Positions 17,712 to 26,365 of a stretch of 64,000 bases of DNA are shown one piece after another. The DNA is from CAXBNB01 sp040151475. GTDB lineage: Bacteria > Bacteroidota > Bacteroidia > Cytophagales > Cyclobacteriaceae. Both the position numbers and the translations under genes were made by a program. The first letter of the stretch is position 1. The number at the start of each line of letters is the position of its first letter. Location: NCBI RefSeq assembly GCF_040151475.1, contig NZ_JBDKWG010000108.1, forward strand, positions 27,070 through 91,069, written 5' to 3'. The notes below the pieces were generated by a model. It worked only from the letters and a program-made list of their open reading frames with translations, ran no database searches and was not told the DNA's origin.

Positions 17712-20700
17712 CTTTTTAAGTATAAAAATCCTGTCTCTTTGCTTGATCCATTGCCTTTGTCTATGGTATAATAATAATTATCGGTATCCAATTCTTTGTT
17801 ACTCCCGATATTGGAAATACCAGTAAAGATGTTTCCGGTGTTGTCATAACCATCCAGTTCGAATACTTTATCTCCCCATCGATTATAGATAGTTACTTTG
17901 TTGTTGGGATAAAATGTAATGTTGTCAATTTTGAAAAAATCATGTACACTGTCGCCATTGGGAGTCAGTGCATTATATACATTTAGAAGAGGCAATGCCC
18001 CTTCGAGTACTTCCCCGGATACCTTAAAAGTAAAATCATTAATTGAAGTAGATACCGATATATTTCCGCTGTAATTTCCCGGATTTTCAGCAATAAAGAC
18101 AATCTTAAATTGGACAAAGTCCTCAGGTGCTACTGAAGTAGGTATGTCTTGTAATTCAAAGACCGGATTGTCTGAATCTATACTGTTTATTTCCAGGGTA
18201 TTGGAAACACTTAGGTTTTCTATAGTAAATGATTTTTCAATATTTTCACCTAAATTGGTATTGCCAAGGTTTATTTCCTGATTTGAAAAGAGTATGCTGT
18301 TATTGCCATCAATGACATTCATTCCTTCTATTAGTCCTGTTATCGGATAGGTGAATACTCCTTCATCCGAATCATTATTTATAATTGTGACTGTAGTATT
18401 GAATCTTCCTGTATTTGCCCCTGAAAGTGTGATAGTGAATACTCCATGTGTTCCGGCAGCTACTGATGATAATGTATTGCTAACGTTAAAATCAGTTCCG
18501 CTAACACTAATATTACTGATGTTTAAGGTGCTTGTTCCGGTATTTTCTATCGTAAAATTTTGAGGAATGTCATTGCCCATAATAGCACTGCCAAAGTCAA
18601 CAGGAACTGTTTGGGCATTAGTGATTGATGTTCCTGTATTGTCAATGCCGACAAAAAGCCCGATCTCAGGTGATGTGGGTTGTGATATTGTTCCTGTGAT
18701 TTCAAAGTCAAATAAAGCTTCATCAGGATCATCGCTTATAACGGAAATGGTTGTATTGAAAGTCCCTGCATTATCCCCTGAAAGGATTACCATAAATGTT
18801 TCCGTTTCACCAACAGCAATAGAGTTAATGCTATTGGTGACACTATAATCGTTGCTGCTGGAAGTGATGCTATTTATATTGAGGGTGCTTGTACCACTGT
18901 TTTTTATGGCAAAGGTCTGCGCAATGTTATTTCCTACTACTGAACTGCCATAGTCGATTACTTCCGTTTGACCATTGGTAATACTAGTTCCTGAGCTACC
19001 GGTACCAAGGAATACATTAATCTCCGGAGCAGTAATAGTTCCTGTTATCGGAAAGGAGAACGGATTTTCGTCTGCATCATCGTTGACAATAGTAATGGTT
19101 GAGTTAAATATTCCTGTATTATTACCGGATAATGTTATGGTGAAAATTTCTGTAGCACCAACCATAATGGATGTGATTGCACTGGTGATAGTAAAACCCG
19201 TTCCTGAAACAGAAATGCTAGATATATTCAAAATACTAGTTCCAGTATTTTCAATGGCAAAAGTTTGGATGATATCGTTTGTTTGGACAGCAGTACCAAA
19301 GTCTATATTGTTTATTTGAGCATCTACTATTGCGATATCGGTATTATCAGTTCCAATAAAAAGATTAATTTCTGGTTCTGCACCAGCTAAAACAGTAAAT
19401 TCTGAAGTGTTGCCATTGGTATCAGTGGCAGTAGCAGTAAAAGTTTCGGCAAGAATGAAGCTTCCTGAAACAGACCATGTTCCGGAACTAACCACACCTT
19501 GGCCTAAAAATATTTCCCCTTGTGGGTTTGCTGATGTGTTGTCTTTAAACAGTTCAATAATGTCTCCATTGTTTCCTTTTCCTGATATTGTAGTAGAAGA
19601 AACGCTGGATATAACAGGAGGTGAGATGCCATTTTGAGCACCATTTGTAATGAGTATTCCTTTGTTTTCGTTGTGGTAGATGGAGTTTTGTGAGAGCGTG
19701 TTATTATCAATTCCGGTTTCAAAAACTTCACCTATTTCTATTCCATTGTTTACATTGTAGGCAATTACATTGTTGGAAATTAAATTTCCATTTGCCTGAC
19801 TTTCAATGAGGATGCCATTCCTGTTGTTTCCTAAATCAGACACTCCATCCGGTTGCACTCCGATATAGTTGAAATCTAAGGTGTTATCGGTAGTTGAGGC
19901 ATTTTCAATTAAAATGCCATCCAGAGTATTTCCTGAAATTATATTAGCTCCAGTTGCAGTGCCGTTCCCGATATTGGTTCCTGAACCTGCACTTAACCGG
20001 ATGCCTTGATTGTCATTGGGAATTGCTGCTGTGCCAGATGTATTAGTTCCGATGTAGTTTCCCAGAATATCATTTCCTCCGGCACTAACTCCAATTCCCC
20101 ATCCATTTCCGGAAATAATATTTCTGTTCCCTGTAGATGAACCACCGATTTGGCTTCCGGTTCCTCCTCCCAACTGTACACCTGCGAGTTGGTTGCCCCG
20201 ATCGGCAGTCCCGTTGATGTCAGTTCCTATGAAATTCCCAAATACATACGTTGGCCCATTATTTATGTGGATTCCCCGGGTGTTGGCAGAAATGATATTA
20301 CGACCGCCGGCAGAGCCATTTCCAATATGAGTGCTTTCCGATGTGCCATCTATCAAAATACCAAAGTTATTTGCTAGTTCAGTGGATCCGTCGCTCCCAA
20401 GACCGATATAATTTCCCAACACCATTGTGCCGTCAGAGTCATCTATAGAAATTCCATGTCCGGAATTACCGGAAATAATATTTTTCCCACTCATTGTTCC
20501 GTCCCCAATTTGAGTGTTATCGCTGGAATTTATAATTTCAATACCTGTTCCGTTTCCACGGCCTAATAATCCTGAAATATCAACACCCACCAAATTATTT
20601 ACAATGGTGGTATTAGGTGATCCGTTTACCCTAATACCTTCATTTGAGTTGGATGAAATAACGTTTGGCAATTCACCTGCAACTCCAACTTTGGTGTCAT

Positions 20701-23700
20701 TACTTGAAAAAATGTCAATTCCTCTTCCAATATTGCCAATGGCTGTATTTCCATTTAAAGCGATACCGATAGAGTTGCCAGAAATAGTGGTGTTGCCGGA
20801 ACCATTTCTTATATAAATACCGAATGTGTTGTTTCCGATCACATTTCTGCCAGTAGCAGTTCCATCTCCAATAAAGTTTCCTGTAGCACCATTGTCAATA
20901 ATCACTCCGGCATAGTTGCTCGTACCGACACCAGTTGCTGATGAGTTGGTTCCCAGGTAATTGCCTATGATTAGATTTCCGGTAGCTGAACTCCCGTCAA
21001 TGGCTATCGCCCCTTGCACAGTTCCTGAAAAGCCTTGTATGTGCAGGTATTTAATTTGACAGTTGCTTGCGTTAATGGTCAAACCACTATAGCCGGTGGT
21101 ACTGGCTTGAATTGTGACATCAGGGTCATTGTTATTGTCAATGTCTCCGTTGATGATGGTGCCATTGCCGTTTCCAGATGTTATGGAAACAGTACTTTCC
21201 ATAATAATAGTAGAACCGTTGAGTGAGGGTTGGAATGTAATGGTATTTGATCCGGTATCATTATTGGCATTGTCAATGGTCCAACGCAATGAGCCTGTTC
21301 CGTCGTTTAAAGTATTGGTGACAATGAATGGGTTTTGTCCGGTAAATTCGGAAGTGCCATCTGTGCTGTTGGTTGCAGTAGCCGTAATAAGATCACCTTC
21401 AGTTACTAATAAACCAGTTACGCTCCAAAGACCTCCTGATACAGTACTTGTGCCTAAATATTCCTGTCCTTGCCCAATGGCTGTACAATCTGAATTGTCT
21501 CTATAGACATGAATTTCGTCACCATCAATGCCTGTTCCTCCAACAGTGGTAGATGTGACCTCAAGGATTGCAGGTGGTTGGATGTTATTGTTGCCTATAC
21601 TATTAAGGAAAATTCCAGAACCATTGCAGTAAATGGAATTGCCAATAATAATGTTGCCATTTGCACCAGAATTGGCTAGTCGAATAGCTTCGTTAGTATT
21701 GTTGGCTATTGTATTTCCCTCTCCTGTTGTTATGCCTCCTATCGTATTGTTATCTATTGTTCCTAAATTTAAAAACTCAATTCCGATACCATTGCCCAGT
21801 GCAGAAGTTCCATTTGAAGCAACACCAATAAAATTTCCCTGAATGACACAATTGTTGCTTACATTAAGATGAATGGCATAATCTGTATTACCAGAAATAA
21901 GGTTGTCTATAATTTTGCTATTGCTACTGTTGCCAACCGTAATGCCCTTACCATTAGGTATTGCCGACATTCCTGAAGGATCAGTACCTATATAATTACC
22001 AATGATTTGAGTGCCGCCAGCAACGTTCAATGCGATAGCACTACCTGTATTTCCAGAAATAATATTGCGCTCTGCTGCATTGGATCCGCCAATGATGTGA
22101 GCCCCGGAATTGTTTGGAAAATCTATTCCGGTTATGTTACCAATTCCGATAGTTCCGTTTTCATCCGTACCTATATAATTTCCTTGTATGGTATGGCCAT
22201 CTGCTAATTGACTTCTGATGCCTCTGGTACAATTAACAATTGTGTTTCCTTTTCCCGGAGAACCAATGATGCTGGGTGTTGTACCAAGATGAATTATTTC
22301 TATACCCTGGGTAAACCCTGTTATATAAAAGCCATAAATTTCACTGCCTTCTGCAGTAAACTTGAACCCATTGGTTAATGAGCTGCTTCCATTCAGTACA
22401 ATTCTGAAATTTCCCGAACCGGGTTGTGTAGTTGCATCTAATATTACTTGTTTAGAAATATCAGGAAGGTCTGTTGTAAGATTGATAGTCCAGGTTTCAT
22501 CTCCTGAACCGATGTTGTATCCAGAATCTGTATTTGGTATATTGAATGAAATGGTTTGTTCACTATTGGCATTAGCGTTGGTTATAGCCCAGCGCAACGA
22601 GCCAATGCCTGAATCGTTGGTGTTGGTTACAATGTAAGGGTCGATAACTTCTCCTGAGATTTGAAAAGTGAAAGGGTTTTCATCTGCATCGTCGTTTGAT
22701 ATGGTAACTGTCCGGTTGTTGAATGTACCAATGTTGCTGGCATCTAATCGTACAATAAAAGTGGTAGCAGTCAGAGGGTTGACTGTAGCAGATGGCTGTG
22801 TCTGGATACTAAATCCGCTGTTTGAGACAGTTAAAGGGAGTGCAATATCCAGATTTTCCAGCCCGGTATTTTCAATAGTAAATGTAATATCAACTGGAAT
22901 TCTTTCAGGGGTAGTTCCAAAATCGACTACTCCGGTCTGTGCATCAGTTATGACAATACCTGAATTGTCTGTGCCTTGATATATATTGATTTCGGGTTCG
23001 GCCAGGAAAAATTCAGAGCTGTTACCTGACACATCTGTTACCATAGCTGTTACTCTGTCTCCAACTGATAAAGTTTGACCACTTAGTGTCCATGGACTGG
23101 AAGAAAAGGTAACCGTGCCCAGATATTCGTTTCCTTGTGCCACATTACATGATGAGTTGTCACGATATACATCTATTAAATCACCAGTGGTACATGATAC
23201 ACATGTTCCGGTTACGGAGGCTGTTCCAGCACCTGTTGTGTAGCCTGTGATTTCAGGTGCAATAATGGAATTATTGGCATTGTCAAATAGCTGGATTCCT
23301 TTAGTAATGTTGCAATTAATGGTGTTTCCTCTAATTATATTTTGATTTGCTACACCTCCCGACGACAAATTGGGATTAGCCGTAATACCCCACCTGCTCC
23401 CGGCAATTACATTTTTTTCTCCTGCACCAAAGCCTCCAATGGTCGTATTAGTCACAATAGGGTTAGTGGAAAAGCCATTTAGCCAAATTCCATAATCTGT
23501 AGGATCATCTGGGGCATATTCTAAAATGTCTCCATTTACGTTTACTCCAATTTTATTTCCTTGAATAATGTTATCTGTACCATTGAAAATAACAATATTT
23601 GCCTGATTATTTCCAGCAATCACATTGCCTTCTCCGGCTACACTTCCACCGATAACATTACTACTCGCAGAATTTCCCACATTAAAACCAAGCTCAATTC

Positions 23701-26155
23701 CCCTTATTTCATTTGGGATGGTCAAAACACCAGTAATGTCTGTACCTATGTAGTTTCCCTGAATGAAATTACCATTCGAGTTTATTATTCTAATTCCATC
23801 ACTGGTATTACCGGAAAGCAGATTTCCTTCACCTAATCCACTTCCGCCTACCTGATTTCCAGTACCACTACTTATGTAGATTCCATAATCATTAGGGCTA
23901 GCCAGGGTACCTGAATTGTTTGTGCCTATTTTATTTCCCTGAATAATAATGTTGTCAGCACGATTCCAAATTCCAAAGTTGTTATCTCGTATAACATTTC
24001 CACGAGATGAAGAACCGATTATGCCTCCATTGATTCCTGTATTAATTTGAATGCCGGAATCACTTGAGCCGTAAAATCCAGAAATTTGGAATCCATATAT
24101 TTCACAATTATTGGCATTAATTGTAAATCCGGAAGTACCAGAACCTGCCTTAGCCAGGTTAATCATATTGGTAGATGTCCATCCTGTTTGGGTAGTGGCA
24201 TCAATAATTGTTGTTGAGGTAAGTGTAGGAAGGTTTGAGGATGGAGTTATAGTCCATGGACCAATTTCCGGCAGGTCGAAGTGAATAGTTTTACCTGAGC
24301 TTGCATTGGCGTTGGTCATTGCCCATCGGAGCGATCCGATACCTGAGTCGTTGGTGTTAGTGACCAGATACAAGTCTAGTGCTTTTGGTTCCCCTGCAGT
24401 ATAATTACCGTTTAGTTCTGAAACTGCATTATGGGTGAAGGTGGCAATATTGCTTCCGTCCGCTATATCATCTGTTGTTCCAATTGACCATGTAGTGTCA
24501 TAGTACCCGGGGATATAAATCGCTTCGTTACCCACAATCTCAGTATCATCATACGTCATTTCAATTGTTGCTCCTGAAATAGTCAGATTATTTGAATTGA
24601 CTGTCCAGTATTTGGCCAATGATTGACCTGTATAGATTACGTTTGGTTCTTCACTTGCCGTAACTGAAGCTTCTATGTAGGGCGACACACCGGAAGTGAA
24701 GGTCGCTGATACAGTAACAGGTGTATATACCGAGCCAGTCCCGATAGGGTAAGTGTCCGGATCTCCTGAGCTGGGATTGTTGGTTCGTACCATTCCACCA
24801 TTTGCTATGGCAATCATACGGGTTGTACCAAGAGAGGTGGAAGTAGAAAAATTGGAATCTCCTCGTTTTTCCAGCCTTCCTCCATCAATTGTTATAATTT
24901 CGTCGATTTGAATATCTCCATTTGATATGTTCACCACAGTATTGTCTATTATCAGTGGTGCGTTGACAGTTAGCCCCTGACTGGAAATTTCCATATCAGA
25001 TTGAATGGTCGTTTGATTGTCAATGGTAAGCTTACCAACTTCAAATGTTGAAAATCCAGTCAGGTTTATGGTTTGCGGTGAACCTCCGTTCATTATCAGG
25101 TAGTCAAGTGGGGAAGTAATACCGGATGTGCCTGACCCGGTTAAATTGCCTGCCAAAGTGAGCGATGGAGTTGTTCCTGTTACATTTAAATTAATGTCAT
25201 TTAAAACAAGATTGCCCTGAACGATATAACTACCGTCGAAGTTTTTTTGGGTATTGGCTGTACTTATAGAGCCAATTGTTAAGTTGTGATATGTGATATT
25301 GAGAATGTCCTGAATGCCATTTCTAAAATACTCCACGGTGTTTCCAGTAGCATTGGCAATAATATTTCCCTCTACAGTTGTGGCCCAAAATTTTACATGA
25401 GCATTGGCATCATTAATCAATGTACCATCAACTGTGAGTGAATTTCCTTCTATACTTAGAGAGCCGGTAGATATTTTATTTGTGAGGGTAAATCCCGAAT
25501 TGATATCTACGCTGCTTCCGGTACCCAATGTCACTTCATTGGGACTGTCATCAAAGTTGACGTTTGCATTGAAAGTGATGGATCCGGACATATTCACATT
25601 CGCTGTTGCTACTACGCTTTGAGTATTAGTGGAAAATTCATGAATGGTATTTATGCCAGTGCTAAAATTGCCGGAATTGGCAATGCCCCCTCTGTATTCA
25701 TGTGTCCCAAAAGTGGATGTAAATGAACCCCCGGAACGAATAATTAATTGTTTCTCAAATACATTTATACCAGTAGGGCCGGAATCTCTGAAAGTACCCG
25801 AAACATCCGGGATACCATTGATGATAATATCGTTATCATACGGATCAAAAGCACCAGTCGATTCGATTGTTAAATTATTGATACTTATGTTACCATCAGG
25901 GGATGTTATTGAATGACCGGATTGGATAACAAAATCAACAGTGCCCGGAGTAAAGATACTGGTTGCCCCGGGTGGAGGAGAGCCGGATCCATTACTTTGG
26001 GTATTCCATATTGTGGCATTGTCAAATGCACCGCTTCCTTGTGAATAATATGTTTGGGCTATTGCTAGATTTGAGAAAAAGAGTCCTGTGGCTATAGAAA
26101 TGAGCACATTTCTTGTTTTTGTCCATAGAATTCTTTTCGTCATTATGAGATGCAT
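17708..26155 (-). CDS. Giant secreted beta-helix surface protein with type B T9SS sorting domain
   Basis: 2815 residues. The signal peptide ends NLAIAQ; the start may be this ATG or the one at 26143, which still keeps the signal. A beta-strand N-terminal region (to about 590) is followed by three right-handed beta-helix blocks. Each is introduced by VTNTNDSGIGSLRWA or a variant (near residues 599, 1175 and 1613), with repeats such as GNYIGT and GNVIAGN. One HYDIN-like choice-of-anchor-D module lies at about 1055-1171 and four more at about 2265-2718 (core: DFG, IENTGTSTLNI, DADENPF). The last 90 residues (NALTPNGDSVHDFF, NRWGDKVFEL) are the gliding-associated CHU_C domain used for type IX export and surface attachment. 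A partner PorP/SprF gene follows. Likely an adhesin; glycan binding is possible but unproven. Confidence 0.9.
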   Translation of the reverse strand: MHLIMTKRILWTKTRNVLISIATGLFFSNLAIAQTYYSQGSGAFDNATIWNTQSNGSGSPPPGATSIFTPGTVDFVIQSGHSITSPDGNISINNLTIESTGAFDPYDNDIIINGIPDVSGTFRDSGPTGINVFEKQLIIRSGGSFTSTFGTHEYRGGIANSGNFSTGINTIHEFSTNTQSVVATANVNMSGSITFNANVNFDDSPNEVTLGTGSSVDINSGFTLTNKISTGSLSIEGNSLTVDGTLINDANAHVKFWATTVEGNIIANATGNTVEYFRNGIQDILNITYHNLTIGSISTANTQKNFDGSYIVQGNLVLNDINLNVTGTTPSLTLAGNLTGSGTSGITSPLDYLIMNGGSPQTINLTGFSTFEVGKLTIDNQTTIQSDMEISSQGLTVNAPLIIDNTVVNISNGDIQIDEIITIDGGRLEKRGDSNFSTSTSLGTTRMIAIANGGMVRTNNPSSGDPDTYPIGTGSVYTPVTVSATFTSGVSPYIEASVTASEEPNVIYTGQSLAKYWTVNSNNLTISGATIEMTYDDTEIVGNEAIYIPGYYDTTWSIGTTDDIADGSNIATFTHNAVSELNGNYTAGEPKALDLYLVTNTNDSGIGSLRWAMTNANASSGKTIHFDLPEIGPWTITPSSNLPTLTSTTIIDATTQTGWTSTNMINLAKAGSGTSGFTINANNCEIYGFQISGFYGSSDSGIQINTGINGGIIGSSSRGNVIRDNNFGIWNRADNIIIQGNKIGTNNSGTLASPNDYGIYISSGTGNQVGGSGLGEGNLLSGNTSDGIRIINSNGNFIQGNYIGTDITGVLTIPNEIRGIELGFNVGNSASSNVIGGSVAGEGNVIAGNNQANIVIFNGTDNIIQGNKIGVNVNGDILEYAPDDPTDYGIWLNGFSTNPIVTNTTIGGFGAGEKNVIAGSRWGITANPNLSSGGVANQNIIRGNTINCNITKGIQLFDNANNSIIAPEITGYTTGAGTASVTGTCVSCTTGDLIDVYRDNSSCNVAQGNEYLGTVTFSSSPWTLSGQTLSVGDRVTAMVTDVSGNSSEFFLAEPEINIYQGTDNSGIVITDAQTGVVDFGTTPERIPVDITFTIENTGLENLDIALPLTVSNSGFSIQTQPSATVNPLTATTFIVRLDASNIGTFNNRTVTISNDDADENPFTFQISGEVIDPYIVTNTNDSGIGSLRWAITNANANSEQTISFNIPNTDSGYNIGSGDETWTINLTTDLPDISKQVILDATTQPGSGNFRIVLNGSSSLTNGFKFTAEGSEIYGFYITGFTQGIEIIHLGTTPSIIGSPGKGNTIVNCTRGIRSQLADGHTIQGNYIGTDENGTIGIGNITGIDFPNNSGAHIIGGSNAAERNIISGNTGSAIALNVAGGTQIIGNYIGTDPSGMSAIPNGKGITVGNSSNSKIIDNLISGNTDYAIHLNVSNNCVIQGNFIGVASNGTSALGNGIGIEFLNLGTIDNNTIGGITTGEGNTIANNTNEAIRLANSGANGNIIIGNSIYCNGSGIFLNSIGNNNIQPPAILEVTSTTVGGTGIDGDEIHVYRDNSDCTAIGQGQEYLGTSTVSGGLWSVTGLLVTEGDLITATATNSTDGTSEFTGQNPFIVTNTLNDGTGSLRWTIDNANNDTGSNTITFQPSLNGSTIIMESTVSITSGNGNGTIINGDIDNNNDPDVTIQASTTGYSGLTINASNCQIKYLHIQGFSGTVQGAIAIDGSSATGNLIIGNYLGTNSSATGVGTSNYAGVIIDNGATGNFIGDGTATGRNVIGNNTFGIYIRNGSGNTTISGNSIGIALNGNTAIGNIGRGIDIFSSNDTKVGVAGELPNVISSNSNEGIRVNGSPNTTIVNNLVGVDISGLLGRGNGTGIEIINSSDNTQIGDGTMSGKNIISGNSGHGISIDDSDGTMVLGNYIGLGSDGSTELANNFGILIDGTSESTHIGNGSAGGRNIISANTRGIHINNGPTYVFGNFIGTDINGTADRGNQLAGVQLGGGTGSQIGGSSTGNRNIISGNGWGIGVSAGGNDILGNYIGTNTSGTAAIPNDNQGIRLSAGSGTNIGNGTATGANIISGNTLDGILIENASTTDNTLDFNYIGVQPDGVSDLGNNRNGILIESQANGNLISNNVIAYNVNNGIEIGEVFETGIDNNTLSQNSIYHNENKGILITNGAQNGISPPVISSVSSTTISGKGNNGDIIELFKDNTSANPQGEIFLGQGVVSSGTWSVSGSFILAETFTATATDTNGNTSEFTVLAGAEPEINLFIGTDNTDIAIVDAQINNIDFGTAVQTNDIIQTFAIENTGTSILNISSISVSGTGFTITSAITSIMVGATEIFTITLSGNNTGIFNSTITIVNDDADENPFSFPITGTITAPEINVFLGTGSSGTSITNGQTEVIDYGSSVVGNNIAQTFAIKNSGTSTLNINSITSSSNDYSVTNSINSIAVGETETFMVILSGDNAGTFNTTISVISDDPDEALFDFEITGTISQPTSPEIGLFVGIDNTGTSITNAQTVPVDFGSAIMGNDIPQNFTIENTGTSTLNISNISVSGTDFNVSNTLSSVAAGTHGVFTITLSGANTGRFNTTVTIINNDSDEGVFTYPITGLIEGMNVIDGNNSILFSNQEINLGNTNLGENIEKSFTIENLSVSNTLEINSIDSDNPVFELQDIPTSVAPEDFVQFKIVFIAENPGNYSGNISVSTSINDFTFKVSGEVLEGALPLLNVYNALTPNGDSVHDFFKIDNITFYPNNKVTIYNRWGDKVFELDGYDNTGNIFTGISNIGSNKELDTDNYYYTIDKGNGSSKETGFLYLKR

Positions 26156-26199
26156 TTGTGGGGAGAAAAAATGGCGTAAAACTTTCTTTCCACTTAATC

Positions 26200-26230
26200 C
26201 AAAACTAATTCTGTTTTTTTGTTTAGCAAA
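26200..26230 (-). promoter_or_regulatory. Promoter of the giant surface protein-PorP/SprF operon
   Basis: On the minus strand TAGTTTTG (complement of 26200-26207) is a full TAnnTTTG box. TTTG (complement of 26227-26230) stands 19 bp upstream, the ideal -33 element and spacing. The leader to the first ATG is about 40 nt. Confidence 0.65.
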
Positions 26231-26365
26231 GAATGAACAATCTCTTTTCCATTGCTTTTTGAGCTATTTTAGCTTTGGGTCACTTTATTAAGAATCATCA
26301 TTAAGTTCGTTTTATCATTACAATTACATTATTTTTCTACAAAATTTCAGATATAATATTTCATT

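Noticed and set aside
17708..26155. Tandem-like DNA repeats and many open frames on the plus strand opposite the giant gene
   Set aside because: The repeats encode beta-helix and anchor modules, with no constant-length repeats and spacers, so it is not a CRISPR array. The opposite-strand frames are low-complexity shadows of Gly/Asn/Thr-rich coding DNA.
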